Notes: generated by a model from the letters alone, not told the origin. 64,000 nt of DNA from Hoeflea_A sp040932035 (GCF_040932035.1 NZ_JBFRBB010000001.1:2060210-2124209), one strand, 5' to 3'. Shown: positions 1 to 9,802, numbered from the stretch's first letter. A program made the numbers and translations.

Positions 1-1610
1 GCCGGTTTTATTATAACCGCGGATATGCAGACTTCCGCATCATCTCGTCGACGGCAGATCTTGATCCGGCAAGCAACGACTATGTCATTACCATCACGAT
101 TGATGAAGGCGAGCGCTACACATTTGGCGACATCGAAGTTGAAAGCACTGTAGCTGGTATTGATGCCGAAGCCGCCAGACGACATCTCCAAAGCCGAACC
201 GGTGCTGTTTACAGTGCTGAGAAGGTTGAAGAGTCGATCATTTCTATTTCCGAGGCTGCTGCTGCTGACGGTTACCCATTTGCTCAGATTACGCCGCGCG
301 GCAATCGTGATTTTGCCAACCGCACCATATCGGTCACCTACCTGATTGATCAGGGGCAGCGCGCCTATATCGAGCGTATTGAGATTCGCGGAAACACCCG
401 AACCTCGGACTACGTGATCCGGCGTGAATTTGACATCAGTGAAGGCGATGCCTTCAACCAGGTGCTTGTGCGTCGCGCCAAAAGGCGGCTTGAGGCGCTT
501 GGCTACTTTAAATCCGTGAACATAACCACGTCCCCTGGATCTGAGCCGGACCGTGTTGTGGTGATTGTGGACGTGCGCGACCAGTCAACGGGTGAATTCT
601 CGATAGGCGCCGGATATTCCACTGGTTCTACTGGTGCGACCGCCGAAATTGGCATCACCGAGAGAAACTTCCTCGGTCGTGGCCAGTATATCAAGATTGC
701 CGTCGGTGGTGGGCAGAACACCCGCAGCTATACCTTCTCGTTCACCGAGCCCTATTTCCTGGGATACCGGTTGGCCGCCGGATTTGACGTCGCACGGACC
801 GAAGATACTTCGCAGGACAATTACGATATCGAAACGACGTCGGTCACATTCAGGGTTGCAGCCCCGATTACGGACCGTGTGAGAACTGTTCTGGCCTATA
901 CCTACTCTCAGGAGAAGTATACACCTGAAGCTGGCGCGACATTCTCGACGCCTATCCAGGATGCGATCAACAACAGTCCTTGGATCAAATCTTCGATCTC
1001 AAACTCGCTCATCTATGACACCATTGATGACAAGACCCTGCCTCGTGAAGGTATCTTTGCCCGGATGACTGGTGAATTTGCCGGTGTTGGCGGAGACGCG
1101 AAGTTCGTCAAGATAACGGGTAAAGGTACATATTTTCATCCGCTGTCGGATTATGGCGACATCATAGGATCGGTGACCGCGGGCGGTGGATATGTCGCGT
1201 CGACATCTGGGCAGCTGCGTGTGTTTGACCAGCTGTTCATCGGTGGCGAAACAATCCGTGGTTTCGATTCGCAGGGCATTGGCCCGCGCGATACCAATGG
1301 CGACGCGCTCGGTGGCACGACATTCTTCAACGCTTCGGCAGAAGTTGGCTTCCCGTTGCCAATCCTGCCGCGTGACTTCGGCTTGCGTGGTGCCGTATTC
1401 GCCGATGCGGCAACCCTTTACGGAAGCGATCTGAATCTGGCCGGAACCACAGTCAACGGCCTGGACATGCAGTGGCGTGCGTCTGTGGGCGGTAGTGTCA
1501 TCTGGGCATCGCCATTTGGGCCACTGCGGGTCGATTTCGGTTTCCCTGTCGTCAAGGAGCCCTTCGACAAGACGCAAACGTTCCGCTTCGGTACATCCGG
1601 ACGGTTCTGA
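1..1610 (+). CDS. bamA: Outer membrane protein assembly factor BamA, C-terminal part (5' end outside window)
   Basis: The reading frame is open from base 3 and ends at a TGA, giving the last 535 residues of a BamA protein. The first part (to about base 600) reads as the later POTRA repeats, with the typical segment IERIEIRGNTRT; the rest is the 16-stranded Omp85 barrel, with the GETIRGF motif near 1245 and a terminal FRFGTSGRF, a beta-signal ending in Phe. BamA inserts beta-barrel proteins into the outer membrane. It is followed by lipid A genes, the usual rhizobial order (rseP-bamA-lpxD), which supports the call. The start and signal peptide lie upstream of the window. Confidence 0.96.
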   Translation, partial: RFYYNRGYADFRIISSTADLDPASNDYVITITIDEGERYTFGDIEVESTVAGIDAEAARRHLQSRTGAVYSAEKVEESIISISEAAAADGYPFAQITPRGNRDFANRTISVTYLIDQGQRAYIERIEIRGNTRTSDYVIRREFDISEGDAFNQVLVRRAKRRLEALGYFKSVNITTSPGSEPDRVVVIVDVRDQSTGEFSIGAGYSTGSTGATAEIGITERNFLGRGQYIKIAVGGGQNTRSYTFSFTEPYFLGYRLAAGFDVARTEDTSQDNYDIETTSVTFRVAAPITDRVRTVLAYTYSQEKYTPEAGATFSTPIQDAINNSPWIKSSISNSLIYDTIDDKTLPREGIFARMTGEFAGVGGDAKFVKITGKGTYFHPLSDYGDIIGSVTAGGGYVASTSGQLRVFDQLFIGGETIRGFDSQGIGPRDTNGDALGGTTFFNASAEVGFPLPILPRDFGLRGAVFADAATLYGSDLNLAGTTVNGLDMQWRASVGGSVIWASPFGPLRVDFGFPVVKEPFDKTQTFRFGTSGRF

Positions 1611-1667
1611 TAGTAAACAATTCGGTCGGTGCCAGGCGCGCGATGCGCTGATCGCACTACCTAGTGG

Positions 1668-1696
1668 CAGGGCCTGTCTCGGTATGACGGGCCCTG
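1668..1696 (+). terminator. Strong hairpin between bamA and lpxD
   Basis: An 11-bp stem (CAGGGCCTGTC with GACGGGCCCTG, one G-U pair) closes a 7-nt loop and ends 12 bases before the lpxD start. No clean T-run follows, so it may be an attenuator, a partial terminator or an RNA-processing site that separates bamA from lpxD expression rather than a full terminator. Confidence 0.5.
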
Positions 1697-1708
1697 AGTT
1701 CTTGTAAG

Positions 1709-2776
1709 ATGGAAGATTGTCGCTTTTTTCCCCGGCACGGCGGTATCAAACTCTCCGAGTTGGCAGAGGCTATTGGTGCGGAGCTCATTGACGCATCGGC
1801 ATCCGACAGCACTGTAACAGGTGTTGCGCCGCTATCGCGCGCCACAGCCGCTGACCTTACATATATTGCGTCCAAAAAACATGCCGACTGGCTTGCCGAG
1901 CTTAAGGCTATGGCAGTCATATGTCCGCCGAACCTGGCGCAGCTGGTGCCCGCCAAATGCGCCACCCTGGTGGCTTCCAAACCACAAATTGCTTTTGCCC
2001 GGGCAGCGCAGCTTCTATATCCCGACGCTCAGAAGCCCCAGGGCTACTGTGTCACCGAAAGGCTTTCTGCGCAGGCCAGCATTCATCCGGATGCCCACCT
2101 CGAAGATGATGATGTGGTCGTTGAAGCTGGGGCAGTCATCGGAGCGGGGGCGCAGATCGGGTCTGGAACGGCGATTGGTCCGGGCTCTGTAATTGGTCCG
2201 GGTTGCCGTATTGGCAGGAACTGTGTCTTGTCAGCAGGTGTTACGGTTCAACACGCTTTGATTGGCAACAACGTGGTGCTCCATCCAGGGGTTCGGATTG
2301 GCCAGGACGGATTTGGATATGCGCCCACCGAGACGGGGCTCTTGAAAATCGTTCAGATTGGCCGCGTAATCGTGCAGGACAATGTGGAAATTGGAGCCAA
2401 CACGACGATCGACCGTGGTGCGCTTGATGATACTGTCATCGGTGAAGGAACCAAAATCGACAATCTGGTCCAGGTTGGTCACAACGTCCGAATTGGCCGA
2501 TTCTGCGTCATTGTAAGCCAGGTTGGCATTTCCGGCAGCGTGACGATCGGCGATGGTGTCATGCTTGGCGGCAATGTCGGCGTTAATGGCCATCTGACAA
2601 TCGGAAATGGTGCGCAGATAGCAGGCATGAGCGCAGTCGCCGGCGACGTTCCACCCGGTGCAAGATGGGGTGGAATACCCGCACGCCCCATGAGGGCGTT
2701 TTTGAAAGATGTGGCAGAATTGAACGCAAGAGCTTTCGGCAGAAAAGGGAAGAAAAAGGGTACGGCAAATGAGTGA
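1709..2776 (+). CDS. lpxD: UDP-3-O-acylglucosamine N-acyltransferase LpxD
   Basis: 355 residues, normal for LpxD. The N-terminal domain (about 1-100) contains LSELAEAIGAEL and is followed by a long left-handed beta-helix of hexapeptide repeats (many I-G-x-G units) and a short helical tail. It adds the second 3-hydroxyacyl chain to UDP-3-O-acyl-glucosamine using acyl-ACP, the third step of lipid A synthesis, in the cytoplasm. The ATG at 1709 gives the rhizobial-type start (acidic, then FFP-H-G). The 3' end overlaps fabZ by 8 bases, so the two are probably translationally coupled. Confidence 0.96.
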   Translation: MEDCRFFPRHGGIKLSELAEAIGAELIDASASDSTVTGVAPLSRATAADLTYIASKKHADWLAELKAMAVICPPNLAQLVPAKCATLVASKPQIAFARAAQLLYPDAQKPQGYCVTERLSAQASIHPDAHLEDDDVVVEAGAVIGAGAQIGSGTAIGPGSVIGPGCRIGRNCVLSAGVTVQHALIGNNVVLHPGVRIGQDGFGYAPTETGLLKIVQIGRVIVQDNVEIGANTTIDRGALDDTVIGEGTKIDNLVQVGHNVRIGRFCVIVSQVGISGSVTIGDGVMLGGNVGVNGHLTIGNGAQIAGMSAVAGDVPPGARWGGIPARPMRAFLKDVAELNARAFGRKGKKKGTANE

Positions 2777-3239
2777 CGATAACAGCAATGTGCTTGAAAG
2801 CGCTGATCTATACGAGATCATGGAATTGTTGCCGCATCGCTATCCGTTTTTGCTGGTCGACAGGATCATCGACATAGACGCGGACAATTCGGCGACCGGC
2901 ATCAAAAACGTGACGGCAAACGAACCGCAATTCACCGGACACTTTCCTTCAAATCCGGTAATGCCTGGTGTGCTGCTGATAGAAGGCATGGCGCAGACTG
3001 CTGGTGCGATTTGCGCCCGCACGCAAGAAGCCAAGTCAAATCTGGTGTACTTCATGACGATCGACAATGCACGGTTCAGAAAGCCGGTTCTTCCGGGCGA
3101 TCGTGTTGAATATCATGTCAATAAAATAAAGCAGCGTGGAACTATCTGGAAGTTCCATTGCGATGCAATAGTGGATGGAACAAAGGTGGCTGAAGCTGAC
3201 GTCGGCGCGATGCTTGTGGCTGAAGAAGGTAATGCATAA
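2769..3239 (+). CDS. fabZ: 3-hydroxyacyl-ACP dehydratase FabZ
   Basis: 156 residues with the hot-dog fold signatures LPHRYPFLLVDR and GHFPSNPVMPGVL; the His in GHFP and the Glu of EGMAQ are the catalytic pair. It dehydrates 3-hydroxyacyl-ACP in fatty acid elongation and competes with LpxA/LpxD for hydroxyacyl-ACP, which explains its constant place in the lpx cluster. It overlaps lpxD by 8 bases and lpxA by 1 base (TAATG). Confidence 0.97.
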   Translation: MSDDNSNVLESADLYEIMELLPHRYPFLLVDRIIDIDADNSATGIKNVTANEPQFTGHFPSNPVMPGVLLIEGMAQTAGAICARTQEAKSNLVYFMTIDNARFRKPVLPGDRVEYHVNKIKQRGTIWKFHCDAIVDGTKVAEADVGAMLVAEEGNA

Positions 3240-4051
3240 TGATCGCGGCTTCCGCCAGAATTCATCCTACATCCGTCATCGAGGACGGAGCGAATATCGG
3301 TGAAAATGTTGAGATCGGCCCGTTTTGCTTCGTCGGTTCAGCCGCCACGCTGGACAAGGGGGTTCGCCTTTTCAGCCACGTCGTCGTCACCGGCAAAACT
3401 ACGGTAGGAGCAGGAACGTCGGTTTTCCACGGAGCGGCCCTTGGTGCCGAGCCGCAGAATGTGAAATACCGTGGAGAGGAAACCGAGCTTCATATTGGTA
3501 CAGATTGTGTGATCCGCGAAGGCGTGACGATGCACACCGGCATGCCCGATGCGGGCGGTCGGACGACAGTTGGCGACAATTCGCTGTTCCTTGCATATTC
3601 TCATGTCGCGCATGATTGCCATGTTGGCAGCCACGTGATCCTTTCCAACAATGTCATGCTTGGCGGCCACGTTACGGTTGGCGACAGGGTCATAATGGGC
3701 GGCGGTGCCGCAGTCCATCAGTTCTGCCGTATCGGACACCATGCTTTCATAGGAGGCCTCGCCGCCTGCAGCCTTGATGTCATTCCGTTCGGAATGCTGA
3801 ACGGAAACCCCGGGATATTGGGCGGACTGAACATTATCGGCATGTCTAGGTCCGGGATGGACAAGGCTGAGATTCACACTGTCCGCCGTGCCTTCAAACA
3901 GATATTCCACGGTGAAGGAACAGTGCGGGGAAATCTTGCGGTCATCAGGGACGAATATGAGAATATTCCGGTGTTGGCAGATCTTTTTGAATTCATCGAT
4001 GGGGAAAGCCATCGGGGGCTCGCTTCTGCCGCAAAGGAAAAAAGGGTGTAG
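3239..4051 (+). CDS. lpxA: UDP-N-acetylglucosamine acyltransferase LpxA
   Basis: 270 residues: an N-terminal left-handed beta-helix of hexapeptide repeats and a C-terminal helical domain. The segment SHVAHDC carries the catalytic His and HQFCRIG follows as expected for LpxA. It transfers a 3-hydroxyacyl chain from ACP to UDP-GlcNAc, the first step of lipid A synthesis. Its start codon shares one base with the fabZ stop. Confidence 0.97.
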   Translation: MIAASARIHPTSVIEDGANIGENVEIGPFCFVGSAATLDKGVRLFSHVVVTGKTTVGAGTSVFHGAALGAEPQNVKYRGEETELHIGTDCVIREGVTMHTGMPDAGGRTTVGDNSLFLAYSHVAHDCHVGSHVILSNNVMLGGHVTVGDRVIMGGGAAVHQFCRIGHHAFIGGLAACSLDVIPFGMLNGNPGILGGLNIIGMSRSGMDKAEIHTVRRAFKQIFHGEGTVRGNLAVIRDEYENIPVLADLFEFIDGESHRGLASAAKEKRV

Positions 4052-4056
4052 TCCCG

Positions 4057-4956
4057 ATGAAGCCGGGCGGCCAACAGCCTGAAGGAAATGCGCGATTGGC
4101 CATTATTGCCGGACGGGGCAGGTTGCCGCTGGACATTGCACGCGCAGCCAGAGGCAATGGCGATAATCCCTTCATCATTGCTCTCGAGGGCGAGGCCTCC
4201 GATATACCTGCTGAATTCGATCAGGCCCGCGCCGGGCTCGGTGATGCTGCGCGAATATTTTCTCTCCTGAACAAAAACAATATCGACCGGGTCGTCATGT
4301 CGGGCGGTGTCAACCGGCGTCCGGAAATCGGAGAATTGCGGCCGCCTTTGCGGCTGTTGCGGTTTATTCCGCGCATAATCAGAGCCCTTTCGCAGGCGGG
4401 CGACGACAAGTTACTGCGCTCAGTAATTTCGATTATTGAGGCGTCGGGCTGCCGTGTTGTGGGCGCGCAGGAAGTGGTTCCGGGCCTGCTGGCGCAATTG
4501 GGCTCTCTTACAAACAATAAACCTGGTGCCAAGGACTGGGACAATATCGCAGCAGGCTGCGCCGGTGCGAACGCGCTGGGTGCACTCGATGTCGGGCAGG
4601 GCGCCGTGGCAGTGGGCGGACGCATTGTTGCGCTGGAGGGCGCGGAAGGGACGGACGCAATGTTGACGCGGGTGGCCGAATTGCGCGAAAAAGGCCGAAT
4701 TTCAGCCAATCGAATGGGGGTTCTTGTCAAACTGTGCAAGCCGCAGCAGGACGAACGGGCGGACCTGCCGACCGTTGGCCCTGATACTGTCCGAAACGCC
4801 CACGCGGCCGGCCTGTCTGGAATTGCGGTTGATGCCGGCCGCGCATTCATTCTTGAACGTGATCTGGTCGTTGAAGAGGCCGACCGGCTTGGTTTGTTTG
4901 TGGTGGGTGTCGACCGGGACAATCCGGTAGCCGGAAATCCGGACTCGCCGAAATGA
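4057..4956 (+). CDS. lpxI: UDP-2,3-diacylglucosamine pyrophosphatase LpxI
   Basis: 299 residues of the DUF1009/LpxI family: an N-terminal Rossmann-like domain starting LAIIAGRGRLPLD and a C-terminal domain with SGIAVDAGRAF near the end. LpxI makes lipid X from UDP-2,3-diacylglucosamine and replaces LpxH in most alphaproteobacteria. Its position between lpxA and lpxB is the standard place. Six bases separate it from lpxA and it overlaps lpxB by the four bases ATGA. Confidence 0.93.
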   Translation: MKPGGQQPEGNARLAIIAGRGRLPLDIARAARGNGDNPFIIALEGEASDIPAEFDQARAGLGDAARIFSLLNKNNIDRVVMSGGVNRRPEIGELRPPLRLLRFIPRIIRALSQAGDDKLLRSVISIIEASGCRVVGAQEVVPGLLAQLGSLTNNKPGAKDWDNIAAGCAGANALGALDVGQGAVAVGGRIVALEGAEGTDAMLTRVAELREKGRISANRMGVLVKLCKPQQDERADLPTVGPDTVRNAHAAGLSGIAVDAGRAFILERDLVVEEADRLGLFVVGVDRDNPVAGNPDSPK

Positions 4957-6155
4957 CGGAATTTACGCCAAAACTCAAATTGGCAATTATCGCGGGGGAA
5001 CCGTCCGGCGATCTTCTCGGTGCGGATCTGATCGAAGCGCTGACTAAAAGGCGGAGCCCCGGCGCGATTGAATTGACCGGTGTCGGCGGGGAGGCCATGG
5101 CTGCGCAGGGGCTGCGGTCGCTTTTCGATTATCACGATCTGTCGATCGTCGGCGTCAGCGCGATCGTTGCCCGACTTCCCAAATTGCTGACGCATATTCA
5201 CCGGACCACCAAGGCAATCATCCAAGCCGACCCGGACCTGCTCGTTATCATCGACAGCCCGGCCTTCAGTCACCGCGTCGCAAATAAAGTACGCAAGGCC
5301 CGTCCTAACCTTCCAGTTGTCAATTATGTGTGTCCCACCGTCTGGGCATGGAAACCGGAACGGGCGTCAAAAATGACGGCCTATGTCGACCACATTCTTT
5401 CAATTTTTCCCTTCGAGGCGGATATCGTGTCGCAACTCGGCGGTCCGCCATTGACCTATGTCGGACATCGGCTGGCATCGGACGCCTCCATGCGGGCGGC
5501 CATATCCAGGCAACTGGAACGCCGCAAGGTGAAGCGCGTCAAAAACGAACCGGTTGCAGATAAACCGCTTTGTCTGGTTCTTCCGGGATCGCGAAATGGC
5601 GAGATCAAACGATTGCTGCCGGATTTTGCCCAAACCGTTCACCTGCTTGCTGAGAGGATGCCGCAGACGCGATTTCAGATTCCGACGCTGCCGCGCCTCG
5701 AAGCTTCAATTCGCGCTTCTGTTTCCGATTGGGCTGTGCCTGTAGAAGTAACGACCAGCTCCGAGGATAAATGGAAAGCGTTTTCAGAGGCCGATGTCGC
5801 GCTGGCGGCATCCGGGACGGTGCTGCTGGAACTCGCACTTGCCGGGATACCGTGCATTTCGGCCTATAAGCTCGACCCGTTGGCCAAGCTGATTATGTCA
5901 CGCGTATCCGCGTGGACCGTGGCGTTGCCAAATTTCATTGCCGATTATCCGATCATCAACGAGTACATTAATGAAAGCGTCAGGCCTGCACTGATTGCGC
6001 GTCGCCTTGGGCGCCTGTTGCATCAATCATCCGAGCGCGAAGAAATGCTGATCGGTTTTGACGCTGTGCGCGATGCTATGCAAATCGATCGGCAACCGGC
6101 AGAAATCGCGGCTGATGTTGTGAACGGGATTCTTGAAAATTCCCATCGGAACTGA
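4953..6155 (+). CDS. lpxB: Lipid A disaccharide synthase LpxB
   Basis: 400 residues, a GT19 glycosyltransferase. AGEPSGDLLGADL near the N-terminus and the C-terminal stretch around EADVALAASGTVLLELAL are family hallmarks. It condenses lipid X with UDP-diacylglucosamine to form the lipid A disaccharide at the inner membrane. It is the last gene of the envelope operon (start overlaps lpxI) and converges on gcvP. Confidence 0.96.
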   Translation: MTEFTPKLKLAIIAGEPSGDLLGADLIEALTKRRSPGAIELTGVGGEAMAAQGLRSLFDYHDLSIVGVSAIVARLPKLLTHIHRTTKAIIQADPDLLVIIDSPAFSHRVANKVRKARPNLPVVNYVCPTVWAWKPERASKMTAYVDHILSIFPFEADIVSQLGGPPLTYVGHRLASDASMRAAISRQLERRKVKRVKNEPVADKPLCLVLPGSRNGEIKRLLPDFAQTVHLLAERMPQTRFQIPTLPRLEASIRASVSDWAVPVEVTTSSEDKWKAFSEADVALAASGTVLLELALAGIPCISAYKLDPLAKLIMSRVSAWTVALPNFIADYPIINEYINESVRPALIARRLGRLLHQSSEREEMLIGFDAVRDAMQIDRQPAEIAADVVNGILENSHRN

Positions 6156-6172
6156 CCCCGGGCGCTCCGGGG
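6156..6172. terminator. Short GC-rich hairpin between convergent lpxB and gcvP
   Basis: A 6-bp stem CCCCGG/CCGGGG with a 5-nt loop lies directly after the lpxB stop. No T-run is seen on either strand, so terminator activity is only suggested by its position in a 43-base convergent gap. Confidence 0.35.
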
Positions 6173-6198
6173 CCAGACGAGTTGACAAGTTCCCGATA

Positions 6199-9036
6199 TC
6201 AGCTGGCCAGCTGATCGATCGGTGGGCAGCTGCAGACCAGATTTCGGTCTCCATAGACATTGTCGATCCGCGCAACCGGTGGCCAATATTTGGATGTCAG
6301 CTGTGACGTACCGGAAGGGGCAACCGCTGTCATGGCGTCATAACCGCGTTTCCATTTTCCGGCGATCGCCACTTCCGCTGTGTGCGGCGCGTTAATCAGT
6401 GGATTGTCGTCCCGGCTCCATTCACCATTTTCAATGCGCATAATCTCCTCGTGAATGGAAATCATGGCGCTGCAGAATCTATCGAGTTCAGCCATCGGTT
6501 CCGACTCAGTCGGCTCCACCATTAGCGTACCAGCCACCGGCCAGGACATTGTGGGCGCGTGAAATCCGTAGTCGATCAGGCGTTTGGCAATGTCCTCCAC
6601 GCTCACCCCCGCGCTGTCCTTGTACGGGCGTGTGTCGACGATGCATTCATGGGCCACTCGACCGTTCCCGCCGCGATAGAGAATATGATAGTTTTTCTCC
6701 AACCGGGCTGCGAGATAGTTCGCCGACAGAATTGCGATTTGAGATGCGCTTTTGAGACCGTCGGCGCCCATCATGCGGATATACATCCACGAGATGGGCA
6801 GGATGGATGCGCTGCCAAATGCCGCAGCCGCAACGGCCCCGCTCTGATCCTGCAGCGGATCGCCGGGCAGGAACGGGATGAGGTGCTCTGATACGCCGAT
6901 CGGTCCAATGCCAGGCCCGCCGCCGCCATGTGGGATGCAGAAGGTCTTGTGCAGATTCATGTGGCATACGTCAGCGCCGATATCGAATGGCCGGGCAAGC
7001 CCGACCATTGCATTGAGGTTTGCTCCGTCGAAATAGACCTGCCCGCCATTCTGGTGCACGATATCGCAGATGTCTTTGATCTGCTGCTCGAACACACCAT
7101 GGGTCGATGGATAGGTGATCATCAGCGCTGCCAGATTCTCGCTGTTTTGTTCAGCCTTGGCCTTCAGATCGTCAAGATCGACATCGCCGGCCTCTGTACA
7201 TTTGACAACGACAATACGAAGTCCCGACATGGATGCACTGGCCGGGTTGGTCCCATGTGCCGAAGACGGGATGAGACAAACGTCCCGGTGCCCATCACCG
7301 CGTGAAGCGTGGTACCGGCGTATTGCGGTCAAACCGGAAAACTCGCCCTGGCTGCCCGCGTTCGGTTGCAGACTGACGGCTGCAAATCCGGTTATCTCAC
7401 ACAACCATTTTTCAAGGTCGGCGATCATTCGTCGGTAGCCGGCCGTGTGTGAGGCCGGCGCGAAAGGGTGGATATTGGCAATCTTGCCCCAGCTGACCGG
7501 GAAAAGTTCGGCAGCGGCGTTGAGTTTCATTGTGCATGAACCGAGCGGGATCATTGCACGGTCGAGCGCAAGATCCTTGTCGGCAAGCGCGCGCAGGTAG
7601 CGCATCATATCCGTTTCGGATTTGATGGAGCCGAATACCTCTTGGGTAAGGAACGGCTTGTCACGCAGCTGTGCCGGCAGATGGATTTTGCCTTTGGTTT
7701 TCTTGCAGGTGATATCGAACACACCGCACAGTGCCTCAAAGTCCCTCTCGGATACCGTCTCATCGAAAGCGACACATACGGTGTTTTCGTCAACGGTTCG
7801 GATGAGGTAGCCCGCATCCCGTGCGCGCTGCTCAATCTGCCGCGCCTTGCCTTCGACACGAATGGCAAGTGTATCGAAGAACTGCTCCGAGACCAGTTCG
7901 AAACCGGCTGACTTCAGGCAGTTGGCGAAGCGGCCTGCGAACATTGCCGTTCTGCGGGCGATTGCCCGCAACCCGTCGGGCCCGTGCCAGATCGCGTAGG
8001 CGGCTGACATATTGGCAAGCAGCGCCTGGGCGGTGCAAATGTTTGAGGTCGCCTTGTCGCGCCTGATGTGCTGTTCACGGGTCTGTAGAGCCAGTCGATA
8101 GGCCGGGTTGCCATTCGCATCAACGGACTGGCCGACAAGCCGGCCCGGCATGATCCGCGTCAGGTTTTCAGCAACGCCGATATAGGCGGCATGTGGGCCG
8201 CCGAAACCCATCGGCACGCCAAAGCGCTGTGCCGATCCGACGACGATATCCGCACCCCATTCTCCCGGAGGCTGGAGGAGGGTGAGGGCCAGCGGATCGG
8301 TGACGACGATCACCAGAGCACCGGCGTCCTTTGCCTGTTTGACCATTTTCCCCGGATCTTCGAAACGGCCAAGCGTATCTGGCCAGGAAAACACCACTGC
8401 GGCGGCGTCGTCATCCGGCGCACCGTCCACCACCTTGATATCAAGCGGCGCCATTCTCGTTTCAAGAACAGTGCGGGACTGCGGGTGAATTTGATTGATT
8501 ACCGAGATGGTGTGCCGTTTCATCCGATGATGGCGGTAGGCCATGCCGGCAGCTTCGGCAACCGCCGTTCCCTCATCGAGGAGCGATGCATTGGCGACGG
8601 GAAGGCCGGTCAACTCGCTGACCAGTGTCTGGAAATTGAAGAGCATTTCCAGACGCCCCTGACTGATTTCGGGCTGATAGGGTGTATAGGCCGTGTACCA
8701 GGCGGGATTTTCAAACAAGTTGCGCTGAATGACCGCCGGAACCCGGCAGCCATAATATCCCTGGCCGATGAAGGATCTTGCCTCGACGTTCAGATCGATC
8801 TTTGCACGCAACTCTGCCAGAGCGTCATACTCATCCATGGCTTCCGGAAGATCGAGTGTCCCGTCAAACCGTATTGCTTTGGGCAAAGTCTGGCTGATCA
8901 GTGTATCAAGTGACGGCACACCGACGGTAGCGAGCATTGAGCGCACATCCGCTGCCGCAGGGCCGTTGTGACGTGCGGCAAACGGCCGTATCAGCTCGTC
9001 GCTGTCTACGGTCGTCTTATGTGTATGGACTGTCAT
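6199..9036 (-). CDS. gcvP: Glycine dehydrogenase (decarboxylating), GcvP
   Basis: 945 residues, a full-length single-chain P-protein of the glycine cleavage system. The N-terminal half starts with a typical RHNGP segment; the C-terminal half holds the PLP-binding Lys in NLHKTFCIPHGGGGPG, in the second half of the chain. It decarboxylates glycine and passes the aminomethyl group to the lipoyl arm of GcvH. It lies 11 bases downstream of gcvH and belongs to the riboswitch-controlled transcript. Confidence 0.97.
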   Translation of the reverse strand: MTVHTHKTTVDSDELIRPFAARHNGPAAADVRSMLATVGVPSLDTLISQTLPKAIRFDGTLDLPEAMDEYDALAELRAKIDLNVEARSFIGQGYYGCRVPAVIQRNLFENPAWYTAYTPYQPEISQGRLEMLFNFQTLVSELTGLPVANASLLDEGTAVAEAAGMAYRHHRMKRHTISVINQIHPQSRTVLETRMAPLDIKVVDGAPDDDAAAVVFSWPDTLGRFEDPGKMVKQAKDAGALVIVVTDPLALTLLQPPGEWGADIVVGSAQRFGVPMGFGGPHAAYIGVAENLTRIMPGRLVGQSVDANGNPAYRLALQTREQHIRRDKATSNICTAQALLANMSAAYAIWHGPDGLRAIARRTAMFAGRFANCLKSAGFELVSEQFFDTLAIRVEGKARQIEQRARDAGYLIRTVDENTVCVAFDETVSERDFEALCGVFDITCKKTKGKIHLPAQLRDKPFLTQEVFGSIKSETDMMRYLRALADKDLALDRAMIPLGSCTMKLNAAAELFPVSWGKIANIHPFAPASHTAGYRRMIADLEKWLCEITGFAAVSLQPNAGSQGEFSGLTAIRRYHASRGDGHRDVCLIPSSAHGTNPASASMSGLRIVVVKCTEAGDVDLDDLKAKAEQNSENLAALMITYPSTHGVFEQQIKDICDIVHQNGGQVYFDGANLNAMVGLARPFDIGADVCHMNLHKTFCIPHGGGGPGIGPIGVSEHLIPFLPGDPLQDQSGAVAAAAFGSASILPISWMYIRMMGADGLKSASQIAILSANYLAARLEKNYHILYRGGNGRVAHECIVDTRPYKDSAGVSVEDIAKRLIDYGFHAPTMSWPVAGTLMVEPTESEPMAELDRFCSAMISIHEEIMRIENGEWSRDDNPLINAPHTAEVAIAGKWKRGYDAMTAVAPSGTSQLTSKYWPPVARIDNVYGDRNLVCSCPPIDQLAS

Positions 9037-9047
9037 GACTTTCTCCG

Positions 9048-9416
9048 CTAGCCGACCATCGCCTTATATGCCGCTTCATCCATAAGGCCTTCGAGCTGAG
9101 TGGTGTCATCCAGTCGTAATTTGACCAGCCATCCATCAGCTTGAGCGGAGTCATTGATCAGTCCGGGTTCGCCTTCGAGTGCATCATTTGCGGCCGTAAC
9201 CTCGCCATCAACCGGTGCATAGACGTCCGAAGCTGCTTTGACCGATTCGACAACTATTGCCGCATCGCCTTTGGACAATTTACTGCCGACTTCCGGCAAT
9301 TCGACAAAGACGATGTCACCGAGTTGTTCTTGTGCATGATCGGTAATGCCGACGACCGCATCGTTGCCGTCCACGCTTATCCATTCGTGGTCTTCCGTGA
9401 AATAGACTGTAGCCAT
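9048..9416 (-). CDS. gcvH: Glycine cleavage system H protein GcvH
   Basis: 122 residues starting MATVYFTEDHEW, the normal H-protein length. The lipoylated lysine is Lys60 in ESVKAASD. The ATG at 9416 is preceded by a strong GAGGAGG ribosome binding site, which decides the start over longer readings. It carries the aminomethyl intermediate between P, T and L proteins. The gene is first after the glycine riboswitch, where gcvT would normally stand. Confidence 0.97.
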   Translation of the reverse strand: MATVYFTEDHEWISVDGNDAVVGITDHAQEQLGDIVFVELPEVGSKLSKGDAAIVVESVKAASDVYAPVDGEVTAANDALEGEPGLINDSAQADGWLVKLRLDDTTQLEGLMDEAAYKAMVG

Positions 9417-9802
9417 GATTAGCCTCCTCGATAGTGGTTGCGGGTGACAAGGTGAAATATTTGATCCGTGCGTGAGAGGTGTCCCCCGCGCGCGTCTGAA
9501 TAAAAGCGGAAATCGGACGTGCCCGTGGTTTTGGCAAACCGGCCAGTGGCAGGTGGATGTGCACAAGCGGCAAGCCTCGCAACTCGGTATCGGCATGTTG
9601 TTTTTTTGGGATCGCAGCGGCGTGTTCGCGCCGTTGAGGAGATTTCCTCATTGGGCCAAGGAGGTCAGTGTGGGGCTTATCGCAGAAGGCAAGGGAGAAG
9701 AACCGCCGATTAGCGGCAACGTGCAATGCTTTTGGCGATAACTGTTTTGCCATCTGGCCCCCCGAACACAGTTGCGCAGGCCCGCGTGGATACACGGACT
9801 GA
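9417..9802 (-). other. Gene-free leader between glycine riboswitch and gcvH
   Basis: About 385 bases separate the second aptamer from gcvH. In related genomes gcvT (about 1.1 kb) fills this place. No reading frame here looks like GcvT. One frame running from an ATG at 9753 begins with AKQLSPKALHVAANRR, faintly like the start of some GcvT proteins, but then loses all resemblance, so a deletion remnant is possible but unproven. Confidence 0.5.

Noticed and set aside
8191..8913. 240-codon plus-strand frame inside gcvP
   Set aside because: It is a shadow of the gcvP coding strand, with no start signal or family features.
9472..9741. 89-codon plus-strand frame in the same leader
   Set aside because: No ribosome binding site, no recognisable fold, and it lies antisense to the riboswitch transcript.
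9316..9795. 159-codon minus-strand frame between riboswitch and gcvH, a possible gcvT remnant
   Set aside because: Apart from a weak likeness in about ten residues near the start, nothing matches GcvT, and the frame runs 100 bases into gcvH. Kept only as a speculation in the gcvT finding.
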